Assembly: GCA_006538405.1 (NCBI GenBank)
Contig: BJKQ01000003.1
Span: 310,001-374,000 of the forward strand
Reading direction: 5' to 3'
DNA: 64,000 bases
Source of the DNA: Hansfordia pulvinata
Lineage: Eukaryota; Ascomycota; Sordariomycetes; Xylariales
Part shown: positions 23,101 to 35,785 of the stretch, one piece after another
Numbering within the stretch: position 1 is the stretch's first letter
Layout of the letters: each line of letters starts with the position of its first letter
Translations under genes and position numbers: made by a program
The notes under the pieces: generated by a model
Databases searched by the model: none
Told to the model about the DNA's origin: nothing
What the model saw: the letters and a program-made list of their open reading frames with translations, nothing else

Positions 23101-26100
23101 GCCGGGTGTAATCGAGCTGACTATTCAGGCAATGGCGGTTCCTCGTCTCCAGATAGGTAAGGCTCTGCCAGCATCCAGGCCGCTCAACCTAGCCAGAGTC
23201 GGCATAAGACCCTCCCTGCAGAGCAAGAGCACGCACTCGTACATGGCCTCTCCGGCATGCTCAACAATGGGGTCGCGATCGTCGTGGCTGACTACCTAGC
23301 GGGCACACAAGAAAGACACCCGCCCGGGCCGCCACGCTGGCGCTCTCGCCGGGCCCCGCCAGTACTCGTAGTCGAACCAGTACTCGTGCGCGTACGTAAC
23401 CTGCGTGCCAACGTGCCCGTTCGTGGGTGCGTGCGTGTCTGTGGCTCGCCCGAGTCCCACGGGCCGGAGAGACGCTCTTCAGGCTAGCGACCTGGTAGGC
23501 ACTCGCACCTAGTTTGAGTGATCGCAGCTCGAGGCCCGCATCTGGGCAGAGCTTGCCGCACCCTCCACACGCGGGAGACTGGGGGTGCCACTTGGGGGTA
23601 AGGAGAAGGATGGCGGTAGTGGTGGTGTTGCGCGCCGACGTGGGCGGCGCTGATTGGGCGCGGGCAAGATGGAATATTGCCGACGGCCTTGGCAGGCTCT
23701 CGTGATAGGGCGATCCCGAGTAATAACTCGCACGCCCGCCCGTCCCTCGCTCTCTCCGTACGCGTGCTCCCATGTGTGTCGAGGCTGCTCTTGTGCCGCG
23801 CCGCGCCGTACGACGTGGTTCGAACAACGGTTCGACATCGCGGTGCCGACCCCTCATTCTCGCCCTCATCCAAGAGGAGAGCCCGAGTGTGCGTGACCGG
23901 GGTCCGGATTCTGGACACCCGCGGTCCACGACTGACTGTACAGCCCTCCCGCTGAGCCCGATATCGTTGTCCGGCGCAAGCTCGGAATGGAAGTTCTTGC
24001 GCCAGGCTCCTCATTCTGTGCCCGCCTGGCCCGAGATGGAGCTGGTCAACTGCTCCGTACGAATAGACAAAGTCCGCAGGACAGTGTGTCCTCGTACTAA
24101 CGAAAACCTAGCATGGCCAGAGCTTCCAGGCGTGCGAATATTCACCTCAACAACCCATAAGACGGGCCGCATCCAGCGGATCTGCAAAACCCTGGCAAGT
24201 TAATATCCCGTGCCCTCGGAACGGCGCTGGGGCCTCCGCCCATTGCGCACAGCCGCCATGAGGCCCGCCCTCGCCGTGACGTGCCCGGCAGCTCGACTGC
24301 AAATTGCAAGAGGTGACAAGGTGAGCGACGGCGGGCATCCTGAAACAAGCCAGTCGAGTGCCCCGTGCCCTGTGCCCTACCGCAATGGACCGGGCCACGG
24401 GACGGACGAAGCCCCCATTCACAAACGCCCCGACGAGGACGTCGCCTGGCACGGCCTGGGGAGCGATAAGCCGCCCCCGCCCCCCACCCCTTGTGGTACG
24501 AGCACCCGTGGACCAGCCACTGAGTGAGAAGTGCCTCGTGATTGGGACATGGACCCCCGGGAACCAGGATTCTGCATAGCCGCTCCCCGCCACGCCTTGC
24601 GGGCCGACATGGGTGGTTTGCGTAGCTGATTCTGAATACCCGGCTGTTCAAGTCGCGGTCAGCCATCGCTAAGCCCCCTTTGTTGGAGATCAAGGGCCGG
24701 TCAATATCTATCCCCATGATCCGCCTCTGCCCCGTGCGGGCGGCCCAGGGCAAGTAGGATAGTTCCTAATGTCAGGCACTCGTAGGTGCTGGCCTGACGG
24801 TGTCGGGGGTTTTGCCGTGTGTGACCCAGTCGGAGTACTCTGGCCTCCTCTTGTGAAAAGTTCGGAGTCGGGCCGTAATCGTACACGGTCGGGATGGAAC
24901 CTGAGAGCAAGGCTCGACCCCGTGTCTTTGCTCCTGACTGCACCCCACAGAAAGCCGAGTGTCCTGCGCTGCGAGAGGTGCGCAGCTCTTCGTGCAACTT
25001 GTACGAGTAATTGCATTCGAATTTCAACTGCATCCAATGGGCCGACGAAGGTGACCGACCGACTTGGGGCTTTCCTGCTGGCCCGGCCCGCGGCACACGT
25101 GGGCAGAGTCGAATCTCGGGTTCGCAAAGAAAATCCTAACTGCCACCCTGCCAGGGCACGCTGTCGTTTTAATATGTTGTTGCATGCCCGCAAGTTCTGC
25201 CGAATGTGCGGGCGCATGATAACCGCCTTGGCAATCGTAATTGATCGTGCATCTGCTCCATCTTCCAAAAATACGCCGCTTGCAGGTGAAATGAGGTTCT
25301 CAATCCGAATTATCGGTACCTTGCTGCTAAGATCGACTGTCATGCATGTCAAGATGGCATGGCATAGCCTTGCATCGCATGACATGCGCGAAGCATGGTA
25401 CGTTGACGGATGGCAAGTCGAGGCCCTTGCTGTCGCTACCTGAGGGCCCATGTCGTCATTGCGCCTCGTTCCTACATCAGACCACAGCGATTGAAAGAAC
25501 AGGGGGGGGGGGGGGGGCTGGGAGAGCAGACATCGAGCAAGATCCTCTTGCTGGAGCAGATGTGTGCCTGCAGCGGCCCGGCGGCTTCTGCAAGGAATTT
25601 CAACGTCAGGCGGCGCGGTATTCGTAAAAGGCTAGAGGCTGGCGGCGCGGAGGTCCAGCTAGGGTCTTGGGAATGGAGTCAGTCAGACCTGCGAGAGCCC
25701 AGGCAAATCTGGTTGGCCTTGAGCCAAGCGTCGTGGCCCTTCGCTGAGCGCGGCAGCCGCAGCCAGGGCTCTGGATTGGCCCCCGAAGTCCTGTTACCCG
25801 TGGAGGTGAACCCCTGCTTGGAAGATGGCTGACCACCCTCCGTGGATGCCTGTACGAGTCCTCGTACTCCCGGTGACGGCTGGGTGGTTCGAGTGAGACA
25901 TAAGGGAACCCTGGAATCGGCCGGATCGCGAGGGACAGACAGGTGGCAGAGGGCAGGTGGCCAAACGACACGCCATGGAAGCCATGGGAGGGGCATGACC
26001 TTCCGTTTTCTCGCCTTCCTGGCCACAACTGAGTGATTTTGTTTGTTCACGCGGCCAGTTTCTCGCCGTTTGACAGGTCAAGACGGCCGGCCGGTTGGCT

Positions 26101-28600
26101 TGGTTGACGTGCTGAAGGATTCTCCCACAGCCGAGTCCCCACCTCGACGCCCCCCGGGAGGCAAGTACGGCTCAAGCTTGCGTGCCGAACCGAGATCATA
26201 CCGCCTCTGAGCCGGGGAAGGCAGCAGGATATCGAAAAAGTGCCAGATCTCTGATGACATGTGAGCCATTTCGCCGTGTGCCACATTGCCCACAGGCAGG
26301 CAGCATGTTCGTGCGCTGCGAACCTCCCACTTATTAGCCACTCAGACGCACAGAGTGCTCGCAGCGCCACAGTGCCCTTGCGCAAGGCGCCGGCAGTCGT
26401 CTGGTTGCTTCTGAGCTACTTGTACGAGTAGACTCACTGATGCTGGCGCTAGTTTCCAGTGTCCATCCCATCCCCGTAGCGCCGCCCTTTGCCAGAAGAC
26501 GAGGGTGGAGGGCTCCCAGGGATCTGAGCCTGTTAAGCCTGCGCCCAAAGTGGTTGGCGCAAGAGCCCAAGAAGCTACGCTGGTGTGGCTCCGCGGAATC
26601 TTGCATCAGATGGCGCGTGGAGGGAGCTGCAAGTGAGCCGTGCAGCTGCGGCAGGTGGCTAGCATTCTCCATAGCCACTAACCGCTAGCTATTCCAGATG
26701 GGGTCCGCGTAGTAGCCACAGTAGCATGGTGTCGCAAGGATGTGCTTCCCGCATCTGCTTCTCTAGCGCCTGGCGAGCCGTTGGCTTTAGCTCAAAGAGG
26801 CATTGTGCTACTCGAGTATCAGTGCCGTCAGGCTGTGCGCCGGCGTCTAACTAGGCTGGACTGACCAGAGCCATTGAGTAGTCGTGTGAGCAGGTATGTG
26901 GCCCAGTGGCTCAGGCCAAGAGAGATATCTCTCTCTTGAAAGGACGTGAACCAACCTCTTGGTTTTCTCGGCCGGCCATGGCAAAGGCACATGCGAGTGA
27001 TGATGCCGGTCGACGCGCCGCCCGGGCCCCAAGAGCCTGGATCGACCCAGGGGTCCCGAGTGCCAGCTGCACGCTCTGGATCAGCAAGCAATTCGAGCCG
27101 ACACGTCGCCGCCAGAGTCGCAAAGGGCGGGCCGCGGATGATGCGACGTCAACCCACCAGATGGATCAATCCCGAGAATTGCATCATACCTCGCCGCTGC
27201 CCGTACGACACCGAGGATACGTCTTGCCAGCCCGGAGCGAGCGTGTGGCCTTTGCAGCCATCTTCCGAACGCATGAAAGCGGGGTTTCGTCGAGTTGTCG
27301 TGCCACCTCGGTGGCACCGGTAATCATGGTCTCGAACGTGCGTGTGCTGGCCACGCCACCGAAAGCGACCTGCGTGACACGACGCAGGCGCTTGCTTGCG
27401 ACCGAACGACACCCGCAAATGCTGTTCTGCACTGGTCTTTGAAGGAAGGCGTGGTTCGGCGGTCGGGCGGTGGTTTGTACTCGTAAGACAGACGCGGGAG
27501 AGATTCCGGGGTTCGCATGCAGCTGGGGAGCGGGACAGCGCAGATGACGGTTCTCGGCGGCCGCAATTCGAGCGGCGAAGTCGCAAGAAGCCTTCGACGA
27601 TGGCAGGAGGGCCTCCACCCGCGTGCTCACAGCGAGTAGTTCGCCGTAAGAAGTGTGGGTGCGGCGCGCCGCTGGACGGCAACCAATGCATGCATGCAGT
27701 CGGCCAGGGCAGGGCGCATGCGCATGTATGTAAGAATGGCAGTGTGGGCGCCTGTGAGTTAAAATCAGAGTACCTCACAAGATTGGGGTCCGGTCCAGGG
27801 CAGACTCGTATGCCGAGCTGCAGCTCTGCATACGTCGCGACCATCCCGCACCTGCCGACAGGGTGATGTGTAGGCTTGCATGCGGCATGCACCCAGGCCC
27901 GATTCGCACGCCCACTGTCGTTGAGACAGCCAGCAACTACAACAAGTCTCGTCGTCGCCACTCGTCCTGCTGACTTGTCAAGTTCTGACGCGCTGGGCCA
28001 GACACGAGTTGATGGCTTCGCCGTCGCTGGTGGGCGAGCAGAGGAGCGAGGGCATCGGCCAGCTAGCGCTTCGATTGTTGTGTCTGGTCCCCGCTGGACC
28101 ATCGGTGGCTTCCGTCTTCCCCCGAGGCGACCGAGTTAGAGGGGCGAGAGCCAGACGACGATGGGCCGCCAAAGTCGCTAGCCAGCCACGAACCCTGTCT
28201 TCTTCGCCGGGGCCTGAGGGATCAAGACTGGCTGCCCAGGCCACACCAACCACCGCGACGGGCAAAGCCGAGGGAGGATGACAGCGGACGTGGGGTGCGG
28301 CTTGTGGCCCCTCCTCAGAGGGCGCGTGCCCACGGGTATCTGGACCACACTCCGTAAAGCGAGCAAAGCCCGGTCCCAGGGTCCTCGGGACAGGACTTGT
28401 TGGATCGGAAGATTGCACCGGTAGATGGTGAGATTGATGCAGGTCGCTACAGGTTCTGGGGACCGCCGCTGGGCTGAGTGGGTGGCGTCGTGTACTCGCA
28501 ACCCTGGTCACGCCGGCGCTGAGGCGGGCCGGGAGGTCGTCGCGCACCAAAGAACGCTCAACAGCTGGCAGCTTTGGAGGGGGGCGTGGGGCGTGGCGCC
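20101..28600. other. Gene desert, middle part: dense TACGAGT/ACTCGTA words, no gene recognised
   Basis: No domain-bearing frame was seen. From about 21.9 kb homopolymers thin out, and the DNA looks like ordinary mid-GC sequence without coding character. The palindromic-looking word TACTCGTA/TACGAGTA and close variants recur every few hundred bases, for example near 20276, 20704, 21110, 22070, 22810, 23360, 25002 and 26422. Frames up to 317 codons (27149-28102, reverse) lack recognisable similarity. Confidence 0.45.
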
Positions 28601-31600
28601 ACGGCGTGCGCTAGGGGGGGCAGGGGGTTTTTAGCAGACGACCGGGGGGGGGGCCGTGGATTTGAGGATGTGGATGTCAGGTTGAGATATGGGGCACGAG
28701 CTCGAGTGGGCGTTGGAGTGGGTTATGGATGCGATTCGTGGACACTGGTAGAAGAGCCCCGTCGGGGCACTCGTAGAGGTCTACGAGGACTCGTACGAGC
28801 ACCGGCAGGCGGGCGTCCATGTCCATGGGAGCTCTACGGCGGCGACGGCAGAGGCAGGCCCGGCCGAGCTTACCTGACGCAGTACGAGTACCCGTACCCG
28901 TGCCTTCCATAATGATAGAGACTGCCCATCTGCGAGAGGCGGGTTGTCGTTTCCCATCGGCGCGAGAAGGAGTTGCTCGCCGCCGTTTGATAGGTGATGT
29001 ATAGATGGGCCAAAGGCACTTCAGCAGCTCTCGGCATTGCGCCATCCGAATCGAGACGACTACTCGTAGCGTCTGTACCGCTGGCGGTAGTCATGTATCT
29101 ACCTATCTAAAAGTACCTACATGTAGGTAGGTAAGGCAAGCTACACCTATGGCCCTCCTTGTGCCTTTTGCTGGTAGAGGCAGTGTATGTGGTGGAAGTC
29201 GGGTGGCCAGAGACCACGCATTTCGAAACACACGATGCAGGTGTATGAAGGCTCAACTCCCGAAGCAGACATGCCCCCCCCCCCCCCCCTTTATATTCTT
29301 CTCTTCCGGGCAATCGCAGATCAATCTTGCGTCGCATAGCATGGCGTGCGTGACATATGCTGGGATTGGCAACGCGGCATGGCATACATAGCATGACATG
29401 GCGCGGCACCCCGTCCCGAGAGGACGACCGCACAGCATCGCCCGCTGCCCACCCTGACTGACTCCTCTGTCAACCGCAACAGCTAGGGCAACCGCTGTCA
29501 GTGTTGCTTGCATCCGGGTTCCACCGCAACAGCCTGAACGATGCCCATGTGTTCATGTGTGCGTCAGCCTGGCCCGGGGTTGGCGATCCGGGCCCCCTAT
29601 GTCGGGCATATGCGCCGACGAACCCAACGGGGACATCACAATCGTTGCACCCGGCTGCCATCTATATCCATGCAAGATCGACTGGGAAGGCCGATGAGAA
29701 GGCCGTCTCGATAGCTGCCCGGCTGAACTACATGTCGGTCGGCTCTTCTCCCTCGGGGTATGCTGAAAACAAGCAGCATATGAAGGTGACCTTGTCACTG
29801 CGATATTGAGGGGCCCTTGGGGCACTTTGCCAAGGGCGAGCACCTGGAAGGCAAGCACTGGAAGGAAACTGGCGTTGCGGGCGTTGCTCTGTACTCGTAT
29901 CTGGACGCTGGGAGGCAGGGCAGGAAGAGGGGCCGCCGGGGCGTTTACTAGAATCGGACTCTGCCCATCAAACGGGCTTAGAAGCAGAGCCGATCTTACC
30001 CAACCACGTGAGAAACGGCTGGTCTCAGATCGGTGCCAATGTTCCCTCTCGCAAAAGCCCGGGCCTCCAGCATGTACGAGTGCGCCGTTGGTTGTGTAAG
30101 TACTCGCCCGCAATCTCGTCCGAGCAACGCCGGACTGCCTAGTTGCCTTGGTTGGACATCACCTCAAGCCGAACTCACGATATAAAGAGACCTAAGCACA
30201 GGAGTGGTTGAGTGGGATGCGTTTTCCGTGTACGGATATACGTATAAGGGGAAAAAGGGCTAGCAAGGCTACGAGTGATAAGTCGCGCCAAGCCCCCTCC
30301 CCCCAGCCTTTTTTCTCGTCCCCCCCTGTTCCGAGCTTGGACAGGCGGACCAGCACTGGTCGCCTTTCCACTGCTGGCGAAGGATTCTGATGCGATCCCG
30401 TGGCACCCAACATGTTAGTTTGTCGCCCGGCGGTGCCCCCCCCGTGACGCTCTCTGCGGGACCAACGGCAGCTGGAGCAACTCGGCTACCCAGCTCTCGA
30501 CCAGCCCCCGCCACCGGGGCTGCCTTAGCAACGTCTGCGAGCTCCTGGCGTCCGAGTAGGGAACTGAAGACATCCAGAGGCAATGGTCAGCCGTGCGCAT
30601 ACCCGTACAGAGCGGGTCGATTGTTGAATTGAGATGGGTATTGGATTGCCGGGTTTCCCAGTAGAAAGTACTCGTAAGACACGCAAGATCATAACTTGCC
30701 ACCTTGCCCAGAAAGCGGGACCGCGGGGGCCGAGTACTCGTGCTCGTGCGTGCGAGTAGCAGTCGAAGATCCGCGTGAGGTCGTACTCGTAAAGTGAACC
30801 GCAAAGCTGCCCTGAGACAATCAGCCTCGACAAAAAGCCACCGGCGTCTAAGTCGTCAGCTACGAGGGACTATGGGTCAATAGCACGGCCCGCGATAAGG
30901 GACGAGACCGCAGCTGATCCAGACAGGGCGGGTGTTCGTATGCGCAGTGTGCAGGCGAGAGGGAAAGCAAAGAAAAATAAAAGAAAAGACTCAAAGAGCC
31001 GAGCCGACCTAGCAGAAAATAAAAATCCAAAGGGGTGGTGGCCGGCGGGATACTGGCGGGAACGACGGCGGCGGCGGCAACAGCAGTGCTGGTGGTGGTG
31101 GTGGTGATTGCGCCGCCAGGTGATTTGGCCATCGAGACCAGGTCTTCCACCCGAAGAGGGGTTCGTTGGATGCTTGTCGTCGTGTGATTGGCCTTGCCCT
31201 CCCTAGCGCGACCGCTTTGGCGACCGTTCGCCCAGGTGGAGAGCGATGTGCGCTGTTCGCCGTCCATGCCTGTGAGCGACTATCCGTCTTCCGCTCGCCG
31301 AAAGCCCACGCCCCTCCTCCCTCTTCGCCGTGGGCGGCCGGTGTCCCCTCCCACACTTCCGATCCCGCCAGCACAGTGTTCCGTCCCTACAGTGCGCCGA
31401 CGGACGGTAGGGGGGCCGGGGAACTGCGTAGTAACGACCGAGAGCGAGTAATCATCGTGACTATGAACAGCAGAGGAATGCGATAATGTGCCGTTCATCG
31501 ACGAAGCAAACGGACACGCGGCTCCGGCCATTCTCAATTCTTCTTCGGTCCTCATTGAGCGTCATAACCGTCATAACCGTGCTGCTTCGCATTCTATTGA

Positions 31601-34600
31601 AAGGCGCATTGCACGTTGACGTCTTACGCATGTCCAGCTGCGCGTCTTGTGTATGCCTGCGTGTCTGCGAATCAATGCTGCATGTCTGCGAATCAATGCT
31701 GCATGTCTGCGCAAGTTGAGGCTGTTACAAACCAGATCGGCCCAGAGGGCTTCGCGGCCTCTGATACATTCATGACCACACGTCGAGAAACTGCTGCAGG
31801 GACGCCTTGCAGGCTCCGAGTGCTCGTACTAGAACATCACCGGCCCCGGCAGCCTCAGAATAGAGTCTCACGAATTTCGACACGGTTGGATGATGTCCGC
31901 CGGGACGAATAGCCCGTCCAGAGGGCAGACGTCGCCGGGAAGAGCCAAGCACGCACCCCTGTCACAGTGCTGTCTTGGCCATCCGCTTTGGTACGACAGT
32001 CGAGGAGGGCGGCGGTGGTCGGCGCCCGGCTCGTACGAGTACTCGCAGGCGTCCGATACTCGGTGTTAATCCCACCCCGTGCCCGGCACGGGGGAGGGGG
32101 TGTCTCCGAACACTCGTACTGACCGTCGGTCAACTTGAGCCAACACGTCAAGGTCTCGTGGCTATCCCAGCTACACGTAAAAAGCTAAACCGGGTAAAGC
32201 ACCAGGGAGCATCACCATCACCGCCTGTGCCTGTGCCTGCTGTCTGGGTCTGGGAAGCTCTAATCGCAACCCCCAGCCGCGTACTACGAGTGCTGGACGT
32301 GTCTATCGTTTCGTTTGGTCTTCCCTGCTCTCTTTTCGCGCACCGGGTCCTTGTGTTTGCAAAGCAGCGGTACTTGTTGATGAATAGGCACATTTACGCG
32401 TGGATGGCGGAGGCTCAAAGGAGTCTAGAGCGATGGGTCTGGGATCCTTGCCCTAGCCCAACCTCGCATCTCCATCTGGAACTACCTAACATCTGGCTAG
32501 CCAAGCCTAGCAAGCCCGTTGCCCGTCCTTTCGTGCTTGCTCGCGAGATCTTCGTAGTAGGTGCGTACGTACGCGTAGCTTGTTACGGGTGTCGTGGCCA
32601 ACTCGAATGTGTGTGTCGAGCGCAGCCCGGAGTCCGCTTGGGCAACTCAGACCAGACCGTGACGCAGAGCAGGTGCAAACTCAAGCCCGGCGCTCCCAGG
32701 CCCATCGTTGCCGGGGCCCCAGTGGGAGCGGAGGGCGTGGGCCCATGCTGTTGCAGGCGGACAGTCGGTCAGTCGGTCAGTCAGCGCGCCGACCAGTCGG
32801 CGGCCGTGGTCGAGACAGGAGGTCGACGTCGGCCAACACACTGGCGAGGCGCGCTGGCAAACAAAAGACAGCCCGGGCCCGACCTCGTACCAGCCAGCCG
32901 TCGTGGCCGCTTGGGTGAGGGAGGTGGGGGGCGGAGGACCACGGGGTGAGTCCTCGTATCGTGCTGGTTCGGCGACGGACAGACAATGGGAGAACGTGCC
33001 CGGTGGATGGAGCTACCGTTCCAAGATACGTGTACCGAAGGCAGAGATGCCCGAATGTCCTGACCCAAGCCCGGATACCTCGATGGCGGCCAAAACCCGC
33101 TGGGTTGGGCGTGTGCGCTCTGGAGGCGGGCTTGTCGAGAGACGCCCGCGGATACTTGGCCTGCCGCGTTCCCAATGTATCGGAAGCTACCCGTCTCGCG
33201 CTCCGTTGGGCATGGCAGACGTCCCATCCCCGGTGTACCGAGCTACATTTTCTAGGTGCACTCATTCTGGTCTAGCACATCCGCCGCCTCCCATACGAGG
33301 TTGGTTACCAATGGATACTCGTAGCCTCAGAGCCAGGCTCGGCGCACACTCGACGTCGCTGAGTGAGGACGTCAAAATGCACGGCAGTGGGCAGGGCGCG
33401 GAGTGGGAGAGGGGAGCAGTGCTTTTGCCGACGCACGAGCATCGCGTACCTTGCACAAGAGCGAGGGGACGTGGACGGACGGACCCGTAGCAGTCGACAG
33501 AGGTCAGGTACATCCGGACACTGGCGCGCCCAGGCAGTGCAAGCACAGGTGCCTCGAGCGCTGAGGTGGCGGCGGCGGGCAGGGGCCCCCCCCGTACCCT
33601 ACCCGATCTGGACTAATAGGCCGCTCGGGACGGCGCTCCACGGACTGGCACCGCGCGCCGTACCCAGGTACTTTTGGGCACTAGTCTGGTTGGGGACGAG
33701 CCTTGGGGAGGGGGATGGGCTCGGGCTGGCCGGCTCGGGGCCCAGCACCCCCAGCTTCCATGTCCTCCCTGTCCAGCGCCGGACAGCGCCGGGCGGCACC
33801 CGCATACCAGCGCTCGTCTGACGATACCTCTCCCCTCCTCCACCCGCGCCGGGGCCGTCTTTCTGATCCCTGGCTTCTCTCTGCCTTGTTCGCCTCGGCG
33901 TGCTCGCCGTCTGTAAAGACACCCTCACCTGGACCAGGGCTTGTTCTCCTGGCCCTGGCCATCCCCTCCCTCACCCTACCCGTCTGTCTGCCTGTCTGGT
34001 TTTGCCGGATCCGGTGGGTTGTCTGCCGTTGCCCGCCAGGAGGATAACGGTGGAAATGCGCGCCTGGCAGTGTCAATATCTCACAGGCTCGTCTCTCTCC
34101 CCGGGTCAGAAGGACGTGCCTTACTGTACGAGTTCTTGACAGGATCCAATAATCAGTCCGCAGTGCACACCCAGATATTCGTACTCGCGCCAGGCTCGCA
34201 CTTCGAGACCGCTAGGTCGATACTGTACAGCTCTGCCAACCCTGCGCATTGTAATGTTTGCGTTGTCTGTCTATTCGATATACCTATACGTATGTAGGCT
34301 ATCGCTTACCTGTAGTGTGCGTAGGGTCTGGCACACATAGTAGACAACCCATATACGCGACATGCCGTGCCATTGGGCCCCAGCTCCTTGTGTGGGCGGC
34401 GGACGACATCAGCCAGCGAGCAAGCGCTGAAGCCGGGCTTGATGAGGCACTTCCTGGGGGGGCGTGAGGGTGTGCGGGCGGGCGGGCAGGCGGCTTTCAA
34501 CAAACGCCCCACAGCGACACCCCAGCAGCCCGGCCTGCGAAATACAGCGGCACCCGGTTCGGCAGAGTGGAGGTGACCTTGAGCAGGTACCTGCTCGACA

Positions 34601-34800
34601 TCCATCCAGGCTGGGCGAGGTGAAGCACCCGGACCTGCACCCCGTCCAGCCGCTGCACGGGCTACTGCCGTCCCCTCTGGCTGTCAACAGTGGGCCTGGC
34701 TTTGGGGGAGACCAGGAGAGCCAAGGTACCTCGACCGAAAAGGATACCTGGCGGGGGTACTTTGGGCATCTGGGTCAGTGGAGGGACTCGTACCTCAGCC
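28601..34800. other. Gene desert, right part, upstream of stuA: no gene recognised
   Basis: Same texture as the middle part. Recurrent ACTCGTA/TACGAGT words lie near 28768, 28880, 29060, 29893, 30669, 30780, 32035, 32112, 32283, 33316, 34123 and 34786. The longest frame (31975-32949, 324 codons) has no recognisable domain. The region could hold distal regulatory sites or noncoding transcripts of the downstream stuA gene, which is inference. Confidence 0.45.
31662..31711. repeat. 21-bp tandem repeat, two and a partial copies
   Basis: Units at 31662-31682 and 31683-31703 (TGTCTGCGAATCAATGCTGC plus A), then a partial TGTCTGCG. Confidence 0.9.
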
Positions 34801-35102
34801 CACCTCGATCCCAGAGGTACGAGGCGAGGACGGCCCTCATCCATCTTTCTCTTTTCTCTCGACTGGCCCGCCCCGAGTGCTCTCTTCTCTTCTTCCCGTC
34901 ACCCCCGTCCACGAGCACCGCCTTCTGGGAGACCAGAAGTGAGAAGAAAGAGAGAGACGAGAGAGGAAACTGTCCGAGCCGCCAGCGTTTGTTTGCACAC
35001 CCTCCGGCAGCACGTATTCAAGAACGTCGACACAACAAGAACAAGCAGCTGCACGACCGAGTAGGTTTACCTCTGCCTTGCGGCCGCCCGTCCTTGCCTC
35101 GC

Positions 35103-35150
35103 ATGCCTCGCCTTGCCTTTAACCCCCTCATCACCTTCGCTGCCCCATAG
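35103..35150 (+). promoter_or_regulatory. Candidate uORF 1 of stuA leader (15 codons)
   Basis: ATG at 35103, TAG at 35148-35150; encodes MPRLAFNPLITFAAP. Confidence 0.35.
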
Positions 35151-35319
35151 CTCGAGCTCCGGCCGTCCCCTCCACTCCCGCTCCCTCTTACCCGTCACCC
35201 TAACACCCCTCCCCTTCCCGGACCGACCACCTCTTTTTTTCCCCCAGCTTGGTCCCTGTTGCTTCGCATTCTCTGAACCAAGAGGTCGGCACTCCGGACG
35301 CCGCTTCCTCCGTCCTTCC

Positions 35320-35370
35320 ATGCAGCCTGCGCTATCCGGCTTTGCATGTGCTTCGCATCTTGCGATATAA
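35320..35370 (+). promoter_or_regulatory. Candidate uORF 2 of stuA leader (16 codons)
   Basis: ATG at 35320, TAA at 35368-35370; encodes MQPALSGFACASHLAI. Confidence 0.35.
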
Positions 35371-35550
35371 TACTCGCCTCCTTCCCGCCCGGCAGTCGTT
35401 TGGTCCTTCCAGTTGAATTCCGCATCAAGCTTCCTTTTCCCCACCCACCTCACCTCACCTGCACACACCATCACATTGCCAGAGCTTCCTCCTCTGCGCC
35501 TTGACCGGACCTCGCTTCTTACATCTGCACACCAGTTCACCACCTCGCGC

Positions 35551-35775
35551 ATGCGCCTCTCGGATCCCAGTCTGCACTGTCAACTCTCTCCAGGCCGCCT
35601 TCCTCCGAGTCTCAGCCGCACAGCGATCAACTCCCGGTACTCTGGAACCTCGTCTTCCCACCTCACTTCGGCACCCTCCCTCCCCGGACGGTCCTCCGAC
35701 GCCATCGTCGAGTCTTGCTTCCTCCCAAGACCCCCAGCGACCGCGTCCCCACAGCTCTGCGAGTGTCCAGTATAG
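35551..35775 (+). promoter_or_regulatory. Candidate uORF 3, ends 10 nt before stuA ATG
   Basis: ATG at 35551 opens a 74-codon frame ending with TAG at 35773-35775, only 10 nt before the stuA start at 35786 and in a different frame. The closeness would allow reinitiation or block initiation. Confidence 0.35.
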
Positions 35776-35785
35776 CCTCGCCGAC

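Larger units (their letters stand above)
34801..35785 (+). promoter_or_regulatory. Proximal promoter and leader of stuA with upstream ORFs
   Basis: The roughly 1 kb before the stuA ATG is strongly pyrimidine-rich on the plus strand (long C/T tracts from about 34850 and 35160-35260), typical of fungal core promoters and leaders. It contains several ATGs that open short frames (35103-35150, 35320-35370, 35551-35775). In Aspergillus nidulans the stuA leader is known to carry a small upstream ORF with translational influence. Which of these ATGs is in the transcript is unknown here. Confidence 0.5.

Noticed and set aside
27149..28102. 317-codon reverse-strand open frame
   Set aside because: No recognisable motif, no codon-bias contrast with overlapping frames, and a scatter of Cys/His/Trp like random sequence.
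31975..32949. 324-codon forward open frame
   Set aside because: No domain pattern and crosses several copies of the intergenic ACTCGTA word; treated as chance.
35501..35785. Longer stuA start at the in-frame ATG 35501
   Set aside because: The extra 95 residues are Ser/Pro/Arg-rich leader translation; StuA/Asm-1 N-termini begin near the [14 protein letters not shown] Tyr/Gln-rich segment.
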